From: Actinophytocola sp036402745
Lineage (GTDB): Bacteria; Actinomycetota; Actinomycetes; Mycobacteriales; Pseudonocardiaceae
Reading direction: 5' to 3'
DNA: 64,000 nucleotides
Assembly (NCBI RefSeq): GCF_036402745.1
Contig: NZ_DASWSJ010000297.1
Span: forward strand, 1-64,000
How positions within the stretch are numbered: the first letter of the stretch is position 1; each line of letters starts with the position of its first letter. The position numbers and the translations under genes were made by a program. This document shows positions 46,301 to 52,051 of this stretch, piece by piece. The notes below the pieces were generated by a model. The model saw only the letters and a list, made by a program, of their open reading frames with translations. It made no database searches and was not told the origin of the DNA.

Positions 46301-47892
46301 CACGGGAGATCGCGCGGCTGGTGCCGAGCCTGCGCGCCCACGTCGGCGAGCGGCTGCCCGAGTACATGGTGCCCGCCGCGGTCGTGCCGGTCGGCGAGAT
46401 CCCGTTGACCCCCAACGGAAAGCTCGACCGCGCGGCGCTGCCCACCCCGGACTACGGCCGGGCCGCCACCGGCAGGGCGCCGACCACCCCGGAGGAGGAG
46501 GTCGTCGCCGGCCTGTTCGCCGAGGTGCTCGGCGTGCCCAGGGTCGGCGTGGACGACGGCTTCTTCGACGTCGGCGGGCACTCGCTGCTTGCCGTGCGGC
46601 TGCTCGCGGGCGTGGAGGCCGCGTTCGGCGTGCGGGTCGCGGTGGCGGACTTCCTCGCCGCGCCCCGGGTCCGGGACGTCGCCGAGCTGGTGCAGCGGCT
46701 GGCCGCGGGCGACGAGAGCGCGACGCGGATCGTGCCGGACACCGAGTCCGAGCTGGCGCCGGAGCTGACGTTCCCGGTCGTCACGCGGCCGGCGGGCGAC
46801 CCGGCGGAGATCCTGCTGACCGGGGCCACGGGCTTCGTCGGCGTGTTCGTCCTCGCCGAGCTGCTGCGCCGCACGAACGCACGGGTGACGTGCCTGGTGC
46901 GGGGCAGGACGGCCGCGGCGGCACGCGACCGGCTGGGCGCGGTCCTGCGCGGGTACGGACTGGACACCGACCCGGCCGACCCCCGGGTGCGGGTGCTGCC
47001 CGGTGACCTCGCGGAGGCCGACCTCGGCGCCGGCCCAGGCGGGTGGGCGCGGCTGCGGGCCGGGGTGGACACGATCGTCCACGCCGGTGCGCACGTACAC
47101 CACCTCTCGCCGTACGAGCTGCTCCGGCCGTCCAATGTGGACGGTACGCGGACACTGCTCCGTCTCGCCGCGGAAGGCGGGCCCAAGCGGTTCCACCACG
47201 TCTCGACCCTCGGCGTGTTCGCGGGCGGCGACCGGGTGGTGACCGAGGACCTGCCCGTCGAGGACGAACGGCACCCGGCGGGCGAGGGCTACGCCGCCAG
47301 CAAGTGGGTGGCCGACCGGCTCGTCCTGCGTGCGCGGGCACGCGGGCTGACCGGCGGGCTCCACCGGCTTGGCCGCATTTGGGCCGCGACCGGCAGCGGC
47401 GCCCTCGACCCGGACGACATGTTCTGCCGCCTGTTGACCAGCTGTGCGGAACTCGGCTGCTACCCGACCGAGCCGGTGCTGCGGGACAGCCTGCTGCCCG
47501 TGGACTTCGTCGCCCGCGCGCTCGTCGCGCTCGTGCTCGACGACGACCCCGGCGGGGACGGCGCGTTCGTTCACCACCTGCACCACCCGGCAGAGACCGG
47601 GCCCGAGGAGTTCATGCGGGTGTACGACGAACTGCGCCACACCACCACCAGGCCGGTGTCGCTCGCCGAGTGGGTGCGGCGCGTGCGGGACGCGGGCCGT
47701 CCGCTCCCGATCCTGCCGTACCAGCCGTTCCTGGCCGACCTGGCGCGGGCGCCGGTCGGCCGCGGTGAGTTCGACAACGACAAGACCGTGCACCGGCTGC
47801 GCAGCCTCGACCTGCCGATCCCCGAGATCGACACGGAGGCGATCGCCGCCTGCTGGGCCTTCCTCGACCGAAGGGGAGCCGATCCGCGATGA
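34390..47892 (+). CDS. Four-module NRPS with degenerate first A domain, N-methyltransferase and terminal reductase
   Basis: About 4500 residues; start GTG at 34390 overlaps the previous stop (ATG 34399 is possible). Module 1: C-domain remnant (1-160), degenerate A domain (176-524) lacking the A3 P-loop, the Asp at position 235, and the C-terminal subdomain with the catalytic Lys, then PCP (Ser561). Module 2: C (HHIAADE), A (1081-1568) of the proline-type clade with pocket DVMFGGGMAK, PCP (Ser1608). Module 3: C (HHVATDG), A pocket DILQLGVIWK (glycine), PCP (Ser2643). Module 4: C (HHIASDG), A pocket DIMQMGGIYK interrupted by an N-methyltransferase (about 3598-3951, VLEIGVGSG), PCP (Ser4065), then a thioester reductase (TGATGFVG, YAASK). 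Pocket codes were aligned by eye. Expected output: a tetrapeptide aldehyde, first residue supplied in trans. Confidence 0.9.
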   Translation: MIGMSVDTMPARLSTPDGQWSWQGQAPAVPGGRARDDLFEAVLVALVLRYNRDEERTARSSVVDLMAGLDAARAGLTLARDLRVAFARDGGEAAEVLLHTAEAGDTVHFRLRFDTAALAPEPAARLAANYRTLLADAVARPGTPIAQLRLLSDEDRRYLQDTLAGADWPYLRDASIHSLVETQATLTPDATAVECAGETLTYGQLNSRANQVARALLAGGAAPGDRIGVPAGTSLQTPVLLLAIHKAGCAYVPVSEPAPALDALLAAAEGMPAGNLDHEVAATATAHVLGTSGAVASAGEVVVAHRNVVAMLAWAWETFTWDDTARVPLAADLATTRSVFELWCPLTMGGCVVVGAPDEPGTRPTLVNVTPGELDRLLAADAMPPTAAALTVAGGQVDQGTIAEVFARTKVRTLHQVYGPVETTGYATSTRLTGPVPGEPTIGRPIHNTRAYLLDGHGNLVPRGAVGELHLCGDIIAARDGAVYTCGPEDTDEFHTLFRTGDLARWTESGELCLVRRDQDEPAGSPRRTDVEQVLCQVFAEVLDEPEVYPDDDFFDLNGDSLSGAKVVSRIRALLGVDLSIRTLFEERTPEGLARRVETAERARTALAPRPRPDRLPLSFAQQRLWFLDRLEGPSPTYNVPLVYRLTGEVDHGALADALADVVDRHESLRTVFPEVDGRPVQLVVPQGRVRPEFTAVRVEPAEAEDRLREAAGYAFDLEREIPVRGWLLTSAPGEHVLLVLVHHIAADEWSKAPLARDLATAYAARRHDRSPVWTPLPVQYADYTLWQRELLGDASDQDSAVAAQLRFWTGALAGLPDEIGLPFDRPRSAAPTYRGDLVSCRLDAAVHARLAELARRTGTTMFMLFHTGFAVLLAKLSGGVDIPVGTPVAGRADEPLDELVGFFVNTVVLRADLSGNPTFAELLARVSEADLNALAHQDIPFEQLVRELNPDRTVGRNPLFQVSMTAQPVDTALSLPGVTATGQTRVFGVSRFDMNINFDERHTADGAPAGVECLVEFSTDLFDRATVEAIGARLVRVFAAAADDPGTRLGDIDVLDAEERIRILVDWNGSAFEVPETTLPALLEAQVARTPDATAVRMGDTTLTYTELNARANQLARHLIAQGVGPESRVALRMARSADLVVAVWAVLKAGAAYVPIDTAYPADRVEFMLADAKPTVLLTGLAGVAHLPATDITDADRLTPLLPAHPCYVIYTSGSTGVPKAVAMPAGALVNLVVWWTAVEPPATIPQFSAISFDVSAMEILIATCGGGTVVIPGDEIRKDAERFVEFMAEQGVNDLTFVPNLVLNAVCEAANAAGVTLPELHRVGQGGEALHLTAAVREFFAAGSAHRQLVNGYGPTETHMATEFKMPRSVAEWPDEPPIGGPIANTLLFVLDRWLRPVPPGVVGELYIGGAQLARGYFNRPGLTAERFVACPFGAPGERMYRTGDLVRWRADGELLFVGRGDHQVKVRGFRIELGEIEAVLRGHPDVGQAEVVAVEDRPEVKRVVAYVVPASVDMQAPQPRLLHKFMSSRLPDFMVPSAFVVLDHLPRNPNGKLDRARLPLPAAQVGGRAPRTRVETVLCETFADVIEVPTIGVEDDFFALGGHSLTATKLMSRLRTRLRVDLPIKALFDERTPAGLARLVETAARASVPLTPKARPERVPLSFAQQRLWFLDRLEGPSPTYNNPLVSRLTGPLDHEALRAALGDVIGRHESLRTVFPEVDGQPVQHVLSVTEAAPALVVERVDPADVAGRLRATAARPFDLATEPPIRTWLFRTGRDEHVLMILIHHVATDGWSMRPLIRDLGMAYEARRAGSAPEWAPLPVQYVDYTLWQREMLGEVSAPTRAGAAHLTYWTEALAGLPDEIALPLDRSRPPMSTYRGAVVPFTVDAATHARLTELAKDTGTTTFMVFQTAVAALLGKLTGGTDIPVGTPVAGRPDEALHDLIGFFVNTVVLRADLSGDPTFAELLARVRDNALAAFAHQDIPFEQVVEAINPTRSLARNPLFQVLMPFNSNLDSTSVGLPGLVMRPEQAPLDIAKVDLSFNLREEFGEAGEPLGVDGELQYSTDLFEERTIVEIGERLHRVLAAMVTGPATRLSEVDVLGMRERTRLLVDWSGAKGYVEAPRTPAHVLFEEQSARTPGATAVVCGDEEITYGELDTRARLLAAYLAEQGVGEEDRVAVVLPRSVDLVVALLAVWKAGAAYVPIDPGHPDERIAYVIADAAPKHTLTGAVDLADRSVPGPGRSVAVDAPAYVIYTSGSTGRPKGVVATHGNLVSLLHAMGERLPVGPGDAFLALTTIGFDIAGLELFLPLTTGATVVLATEVAARDPKEVLRLVARHGVTSAQATPSLWREVLAEPDDGLSTVDVLVGGEPLPDDLAELIAARCRSVTNVYGPTETTIWSTCAPVTGGAVTVGGPLSNTRAYVLDAALTPVPRGVTGELYLAGAGVTRGYFDRPALTAARFVACPFGAPGERMYRTGDLVRWDADGRLVFLGRADDQVKLRGFRVELGEVESVLREQPGVADAAAAIHRFGPGDERLVGYVRTEPGATVDPASVRARAARVLPDYMVPVAVLVLDGFPLSPNGKLARSVLPVPEFPAGATGREPRTPREKVLAELFAEVLGLPRVGVDDDFFALGGHSLLATRLVGRIRALLGVEISIRAVFDAPRVEALAARSHEDAPVRPALLRVADRPAAPPLSYAQRRLWFIDRFEGPSATYNVPLVLRMAGTLDSAALAAAVRDVVARHESLRTLFEQDGNGTPVQRILPVGEQVPDVSLVTVAAEDVDEVVHDAVTHRFDLEAEIPLRACVLRLSPEDHLLVLTLHHIASDGGSVAPLARDISTAYLARRDGHEPDWPELPVQYVDYTLWQDELLGDENDRNSLLSTQFAYWQAELAGVPQPLQLPTDRPRPAVASYRGDAVDFTVEPALLAAVEDLAGERGVTVAMVLQAALAVLLRQLGGGDDLTIGSPIAGRTDQALADLVGFFANTWVLRVDLAGDPSFERVLAQVRDKALVAYDTQDAPFERLVELLNPVRSTAHHPLFQVMFAWQNNEVPEFDLPGLHVAFEQTTTGTAKFDLFVNLAEAGDGGAAGVIEYATDLFDRDTVAGLADRFTRVLRQVVASPAAPVSAVDVFVAGERERLLDIAGTTAPVPVSTVADLVERQAAATPDAPALAFDGEWLTYRELNTRANRLAHWLLGQGVAAERRVAVRLPRSADLVVALLAVLKADGVFVPVDPDFPPARVAAVLADSAPVLVVDADVLAMDLTAQPGTHPARGPVAQDAAAYVLYTSGSTGRPKGVVVPHGAMVNLLVSMGDQLAMTAEDRLLAVTTIAFDIAVMEVFLPLVTGAALVVAEKEAVLSPAALLDLVDTAGITVLQATPSLWRMLAAHGDGDGVARLRGVRVAMVGGEALRPDLAATLADLADLAVNGYGPTEATIYATTWPISRDTASPPIGGPVTNARAYVLDGALRLVPPGVAGELYMAGAGVARGYLDQPARTAERFVTDPYGGPGERMYRTGDLVRWNAHGELEYLGRVDHQVKVRGFRIEPGEVEAALTAHPEVGQAVVIARTDQLDDQRLVAYVVPSVTGTEAAADHQVQEWQEVYDQAYEAAAAAEWGEDFDLWRSSYTGEPIPLPEMRDWRDAAVRQILCAAPKRVLEIGVGSGLLLSQVVAGHHVDEYWGTDFSAPVLDRLAAQVAQQGHDGTVRLRCQPADDVTGLPTGYFDAVVLNSVAQYFPDAGYLDRVLAAAMTLLTPGGRLVVGDVRNLRTLRALRAAIHRAQHPGATPAAVRAAVEQAVLVEKELVVDPEWFTRWADDHGVTAVDIRLKPGRAHNELTRHRYEVVFHKAPVAVTDLSGAPVLAWDDDLGGDLDALAERCAAAGTPVRVTGIPNARLTSESDVDGKVDGIDPDVLGDWAHGHGWAALTTWSATAVDTFDVAVLPEPPAGQAMSGLFVPSGDGVTVNDPVRAREIARLVPSLRAHVGERLPEYMVPAAVVPVGEIPLTPNGKLDRAALPTPDYGRAATGRAPTTPEEEVVAGLFAEVLGVPRVGVDDGFFDVGGHSLLAVRLLAGVEAAFGVRVAVADFLAAPRVRDVAELVQRLAAGDESATRIVPDTESELAPELTFPVVTRPAGDPAEILLTGATGFVGVFVLAELLRRTNARVTCLVRGRTAAAARDRLGAVLRGYGLDTDPADPRVRVLPGDLAEADLGAGPGGWARLRAGVDTIVHAGAHVHHLSPYELLRPSNVDGTRTLLRLAAEGGPKRFHHVSTLGVFAGGDRVVTEDLPVEDERHPAGEGYAASKWVADRLVLRARARGLTGGLHRLGRIWAATGSGALDPDDMFCRLLTSCAELGCYPTEPVLRDSLLPVDFVARALVALVLDDDPGGDGAFVHHLHHPAETGPEEFMRVYDELRHTTTRPVSLAEWVRRVRDAGRPLPILPYQPFLADLARAPVGRGEFDNDKTVHRLRSLDLPIPEIDTEAIAACWAFLDRRGADPR

Positions 47893-48359
47893 CGTCATCG
47901 ACCTCCGCCGTCCCGTCCTCCCGGCTGCACCACGTCGGGGTCCAGACGGTCGACCTCGACAACTCGATCGCCTGGTACCGCGACTTCTTCGGATGCAGGC
48001 CAACGTGGACCGCGGAGAAGTTCTCCGCCGTCACCCGCGACCGGCTGCCCGGCATCGTCCGGCTGACCGAGGTCGTCGTCGGCGACTTCCGCCTGCACCT
48101 GTTCGAGCGGCCGAGCCGGGGCCACGACGACGACCGGGTCCAGTTCCAGCACCTGTGCGTCGCCGTCGGTTCCACCGAGGAACTGGCGGCCTGGCGGGCG
48201 AGGTGGTTCGCGTTGCACTCCTGCGGCCACTACGCGTTCGCCCGGCCGGGCACCCCGACCGAGATCGTCGTCGACGACCGCGACGTGCGGAGCTTCTACT
48301 GCTTCGACGTCAACGGGCTGGAGTTCGAGTTCACCCACATCCCCGGGGAGGCGGCGTGA
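47889..48359 (+). CDS. VOC-type L-DOPA 2,3-dioxygenase (LmbB1/TomH-like)
   Basis: A 156-residue vicinal-oxygen-chelate protein. The two metal-binding halves are LHHVGVQTVDLDNSIAWYRD and VQFQHLCVAVGSTEELAAW, with the C-terminal Glu in FDVNGLEFEFTHIP. Size and motif layout match the extradiol dioxygenases LmbB1, TomH and SibV that cleave L-DOPA to a semialdehyde cyclising to a pyrroline, the entry to 4-alkyl-L-proline units. It overlaps the NRPS stop (ATGA) and the tyrosine-hydroxylase-like gene (GTGA). Family assignment is from recalled motifs; the four-gene context raises confidence. Confidence 0.78.
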   Translation: MTSSTSAVPSSRLHHVGVQTVDLDNSIAWYRDFFGCRPTWTAEKFSAVTRDRLPGIVRLTEVVVGDFRLHLFERPSRGHDDDRVQFQHLCVAVGSTEELAAWRARWFALHSCGHYAFARPGTPTEIVVDDRDVRSFYCFDVNGLEFEFTHIPGEAA

Positions 48360-49321
48360 AGGGGGCGGTGGTGGCGCTCGCCCTGCCCGGCGCGCGCGAA
48401 TGGGACTTCGGCGACTACCCGTACGGGCTGGAGCCGCTGACGCTGCCCGTGCCGGGCAACGACTGGCTGTCCGATGGCACGGCGGACACCGACCTCGTGG
48501 ACTGCTACGCCGGTCTCGCCGACGCCCTCCGCACCGGCGGGCTGCGCACCGAACCGGCCGCGGCCGACGACCTGGAGAAGCTGTTCTGGTTCCGGTGGAT
48601 CGCCGGGCACCACATCTCGTTCGTCATCTGGCGGCTGCTGGCCGGCTGCCTTGCCCGGCTCGCCGAGGGCGACCGGGACCGGTGGACCACCACCGCGGCG
48701 GCCATCGAGTACGTGCGGGCGTACAGCGCGATGCTGATCTACACCGCGTCCAGCACGCAGCGGATCTACAACGCGGTCATCCGGCCCAGCATGTACCGGT
48801 TGCACAGTACGTTCAGCGGCACGTGGTCGGCGGACTACCCGGCCGTGCGCAGCCTGTTCCGTGCGCGGCGGGCGCCGAAGGGCGTGACGGTCGGCGGGGA
48901 CGCGCTGCTGCGGGAGGCGCGGCTGTCCCACCAGATCCACCTCGGGGTCGCGTCGAAGCTGGTCGTCGACGGGCGCTCGCTGCTGCAGCACCTGGTGGAC
49001 AACCCGGCCGCGCACCAGCCACGCATGTGGGAGACCGTCTTCGACTGCTACTTCCTCACCGCGCGTGCCCCGGTCACCGGCCACGAGGTGCTCTCCCAGT
49101 TCCTGCGCCGGTGCAAGGCCGTGGTGACCGACCTCGCCACGAACGGCCTCTACCCGGCGGTGGCGGACTACGACGACTTCGTCCCGGAGGAACTGCGCAC
49201 GCCGGACGTGCTGGCGTGCGAGCGGGACCTGTCGGACGTCGTGCTGCGCGCCGCCGGCCTCGCGGTCGGCGCGGTGCGGCCGGCGGGACGGAACGAACGC
49301 GAAACGGAGGCGGTGAACTGA
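48356..49321 (+). CDS. Heme-dependent tyrosine 3-hydroxylase (LmbB2/SibU/Orf13-like)
   Basis: A 321-residue mostly helical protein with no common oxygenase motif. FRWIAGHHISFVIWRLL and LSHQIHLGVASKLVVDGRSL (candidate heme-ligating His), plus YTASSTQRIYNAVIRPSMYR, resemble the histidine-ligated heme tyrosine hydroxylases of the lincomycin, hormaomycin and pyrrolobenzodiazepine pathways, which make L-DOPA from tyrosine with peroxide. It sits directly before the F420-type reductase and after the DOPA dioxygenase, the partners it has in those clusters. GTG 48356 overlaps the upstream stop. SfmD-type 3-methyltyrosine hydroxylases are a more distant alternative. Confidence 0.72.
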   Translation: MKGAVVALALPGAREWDFGDYPYGLEPLTLPVPGNDWLSDGTADTDLVDCYAGLADALRTGGLRTEPAAADDLEKLFWFRWIAGHHISFVIWRLLAGCLARLAEGDRDRWTTTAAAIEYVRAYSAMLIYTASSTQRIYNAVIRPSMYRLHSTFSGTWSADYPAVRSLFRARRAPKGVTVGGDALLREARLSHQIHLGVASKLVVDGRSLLQHLVDNPAAHQPRMWETVFDCYFLTARAPVTGHEVLSQFLRRCKAVVTDLATNGLYPAVADYDDFVPEELRTPDVLACERDLSDVVLRAAGLAVGAVRPAGRNERETEAVN

Positions 49322-50214
49322 TGCGGCACGGAGTGCTGATCCTGCCGGAGGAGCGGTGGTCCTCGGCGCGCGAGAAGTGGGTGCACGCGGAGCGGCTCGG
49401 CTTCGACCACGCCTGGATGTACGACCACCTGTCGTGGCGGTGGTTCCGCGACAAGCCGTGGTTCTCCCTGGTGCCGACGCTGACGGCCGCCGCGCTCGCG
49501 ACGTCCCGGCTGCGGATCGGCACCATGGTCGCGAGCCCGGGCAACCGCCACCCGGTGCCGTTCGCCAAGGACCTGATGACCATCGACGACATCTCCGGCG
49601 GCCGTGTCATCGCCGGGATCGGCGCCGGGGCAGGCGGGTTCGACGACGAGGTGCTCGGGCAGCCCGGTCTGTCCAAGAAGGAGCGTGCGGACCGGTTCCG
49701 GGAGTTCGTCGAGCTGACCGCCAAGCTGCTGGAACAGCCCGTCACCGACTACCAGGGGCGGTACTTCACCACCACCGGCGCGCGGGTCATCCCGGCATGT
49801 GTGCAGCAGCCGAGGGTGCCGATCGCGGTGGCCGCGCTCGGTCCCCGCGGCATCCGGCTCGCCGCCGAGCACGCCGACATCTGGGTCACCATCGCCTGGC
49901 CGGGGCACGGCGAGCCGTACCGCTACGAGCAGGCGGTGCCGGTCATCCGTGAGCAGACCGTCCTGTTCGAGAAGGAGTGTGAATCGGTCGGCCGCGACCC
50001 GGCGTCGGTGCGGCGCCTCGTCGTGACCGGTGCGCGGATCGGCGGCGTGACCGAGTCGGTCGAGACCTATAGCGACGCGTGCGGCCTGTTCGAGGAGGCG
50101 GGGGTCACTGACATCGTCGTCCACTGGCCGCGGCCGGACTTCCCCTATCAGGGCAGCGTCGACGTGCTCGAGGACATCGCCGCGTCGGTGCTCGCGCCAG
50201 CGGTCACCACCTGA
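49321..50214 (+). CDS. LLM-family F420-dependent reductase (LmbY-like)
   Basis: A 297-residue luciferase-like TIM-barrel protein. FDHAWMYDHLSWR, RLRIGTMVASPGNRHPVPFA, ISGGRVIAGIGAGAGGFD and VPIAVAALGPRGIRLAAEH are typical of F420-dependent LLM oxidoreductases. In the 4-alkyl-L-proline pathway the LmbY/Apd6 protein reduces the ring imine with F420H2. A role in reducing the pyrroline double bond is inferred from its three neighbours. Start and stop are coupled (overlap with the upstream stop; gap of 15 nt downstream). Confidence 0.8.
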   Translation: MRHGVLILPEERWSSAREKWVHAERLGFDHAWMYDHLSWRWFRDKPWFSLVPTLTAAALATSRLRIGTMVASPGNRHPVPFAKDLMTIDDISGGRVIAGIGAGAGGFDDEVLGQPGLSKKERADRFREFVELTAKLLEQPVTDYQGRYFTTTGARVIPACVQQPRVPIAVAALGPRGIRLAAEHADIWVTIAWPGHGEPYRYEQAVPVIREQTVLFEKECESVGRDPASVRRLVVTGARIGGVTESVETYSDACGLFEEAGVTDIVVHWPRPDFPYQGSVDVLEDIAASVLAPAVTT

Positions 50215-50229
50215 GTCGAAGGAGTTCCC

Positions 50230-52023
50230 GTGCTTTCCCGACCAGAGCTGCACGGCACGTTCGGCGCCGTGTCCTCGACCCACTGGCTCGCCTCCGCCGC
50301 GGGCATGGCCATGTTCGACCGGGGCGGCAACGCGTTCGACGCCGCCGCGGCGGCCGCGTTCGTGCTGCAGGTCGTCGAACCGCACCTGAACGGACCGGGC
50401 GGCGACGTCCCGATCCTCGCCTACGAGGCCGGCGCCGGCCGAGTGACCGTCCTCTGTGGACAGGGACCGCTGCCGGAGGCCGCCACCCCGGCCGCGTTCG
50501 CCGCGCTCGGGCTCGACGCCGTGCCCGGCTCCGGGCTGCTGCCCGCGTGCGTGCCCGGCGTGTTCGGCGCGTGGGTGCGGCTGCTGGCCGAGCACGGGCG
50601 GCTGGAGATCGCGGACGTGCTGGCGCCCGCCATCGGTTACGCCGAGCACGGCTTCCCGTTGCTGCCCAAGGCGGCGGCGATGATCGACCGGCTCGCGCCG
50701 CTGTTCCGCGACCACTGGGTCTCCTCCGGCGAGACCTACCTGCGCGGCGGCCTGGCTCCCGCCTCGGGCGAGCGGGTGCGTAACCCGGCGCTGGCGCAGG
50801 TGTTCCGCAGGATCGTCGCCGAGGCCGCGCCCGCGAAGAGCCGCGAGGCCAGGTGCGAGGCCGCGATCCGCGCGTTCTACGAGGGCTTCGTCGCCGAGGC
50901 CGTCGACAAGTTCTTCGCCGGCACCGAGGTGCTCGACGCGACCGGGCGGCACAACCGGGGACTGCTGACCGGCACGGACCTCGCGACGTGGCGGCCCGCG
51001 GTGGAGGAGCCGGTGACCCTGTCCTACCGCGGTCGCCTCGTCCACAAGCCGGGTCCGTGGTCCCAGGGGCCGGTGTTCCTGCAGCAGCTGGCGCTGCTGT
51101 CCGGGTTCGACCTCGGTGCGATGGGCTTCGGCAGCGCCGACCACCTGCACACCGTGGTGGAGTCGGCGAAGCTCGCCTTCGCCGACCGGGAAGCCTGGTA
51201 TGGCGACCCGGACCATGCCGACGTGCCGCTGGCCGGCCTGCTCGACCCGGCCTACACCGACGCCCGCCGTGCGCTGATCGGCGAGGCGGCGTCGAGCGGG
51301 CTGCGGCCGGGCACGCCGGACAAGCGGGCGCCGTGGCTGCCGCCGCTGGCCGACCCGCCGGCCCCGCCGGAGGACCCGACCTGGCGCGACCAGCTCGCCA
51401 ACGGGCTGCCGACGGTGCTGGCGGCCACGGTGGTCCGCGGCGACACGACCACCGTCAGCGCCACCGACCGCGACGGCAACATGGTGGTGGCGACACCGAG
51501 CGGTGGCTGGCTGTCCGGTTCCCCGGTCGTGCCGGGGCTCGGCTTCCCGCTCGGCACCCGCGGCCAGATGGCGTGGCTCGTCCGAGGGCACAACAACGGC
51601 CTCGCGCCGGGGAAACGCCCGCGCACCACGCTCAGCCCGACCATCGTCCGCACCGACGACGGACGGCCCTGCCTCGCCTTCGGCACCCCAGGCGGGGACC
51701 GGCAGGACCAGTGGACGTTGAACTTCTTCCTCAACCACGTCGACTTCGGCATGCCGGTCCAGGAGGCGGCCGAGGCGCTGAACTTCCACACCGACCACGT
51801 GCCGACCTCGTTCCTGCCGAGGCAGTTCCGGCCGAGGTCGTTGACCGTCGAGGAGGGCGTCGCCGAGGAGACGGCGACCGAGCTGCGCCGCAGGGGACAC
51901 CAGGTGGAGCTCGCGGCGGCCCAGTCACTCGGCCAGGTCTGTGCGACCGGGCCGGGGCCCGACGGTGGCGTGCTCGCCGCGTCGAGCCCACGCGGGTCGC
52001 AGGCCTACGCCGTCGTCCGCTGA
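50230..52023 (+). CDS. Gamma-glutamyltransferase homologue, C-C cleaving type (LmbA/TomL-like)
   Basis: A 597-residue Ntn-hydrolase precursor without a signal peptide. STHWLASAAGMAMFDRGGNA opens the large subunit; the autoprocessing site lies at GDTTTVSATDRDGNM, so the small subunit would start at Thr406. Classical GGT enzymes read TTH here; the His is replaced by Thr. Cytosolic GGT homologues of this kind (LmbA/Apd5) cleave a C-C bond of the DOPA-derived pyrroline intermediate, removing an oxalyl fragment, in every 4-alkyl-proline pathway known to me. AAGGAG precedes the GTG. It is the strongest single marker of that pathway here. Confidence 0.82.
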   Translation: MLSRPELHGTFGAVSSTHWLASAAGMAMFDRGGNAFDAAAAAAFVLQVVEPHLNGPGGDVPILAYEAGAGRVTVLCGQGPLPEAATPAAFAALGLDAVPGSGLLPACVPGVFGAWVRLLAEHGRLEIADVLAPAIGYAEHGFPLLPKAAAMIDRLAPLFRDHWVSSGETYLRGGLAPASGERVRNPALAQVFRRIVAEAAPAKSREARCEAAIRAFYEGFVAEAVDKFFAGTEVLDATGRHNRGLLTGTDLATWRPAVEEPVTLSYRGRLVHKPGPWSQGPVFLQQLALLSGFDLGAMGFGSADHLHTVVESAKLAFADREAWYGDPDHADVPLAGLLDPAYTDARRALIGEAASSGLRPGTPDKRAPWLPPLADPPAPPEDPTWRDQLANGLPTVLAATVVRGDTTTVSATDRDGNMVVATPSGGWLSGSPVVPGLGFPLGTRGQMAWLVRGHNNGLAPGKRPRTTLSPTIVRTDDGRPCLAFGTPGGDRQDQWTLNFFLNHVDFGMPVQEAAEALNFHTDHVPTSFLPRQFRPRSLTVEEGVAEETATELRRRGHQVELAAAQSLGQVCATGPGPDGGVLAASSPRGSQAYAVVR

Positions 52024-52051
52024 CCGACACGACCACCAGAGAGGCGTGGCA

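Noticed and set aside
34390..47892. Pyrrolobenzodiazepine cluster (alkyl-proline genes plus terminal reductase)
   Set aside because: Pyrrolobenzodiazepine lines have two modules with the alkyl-proline last. Here there are four modules, the last A domain is not proline-like and carries an N-methyltransferase, and no anthranilate or kynurenine genes are seen.
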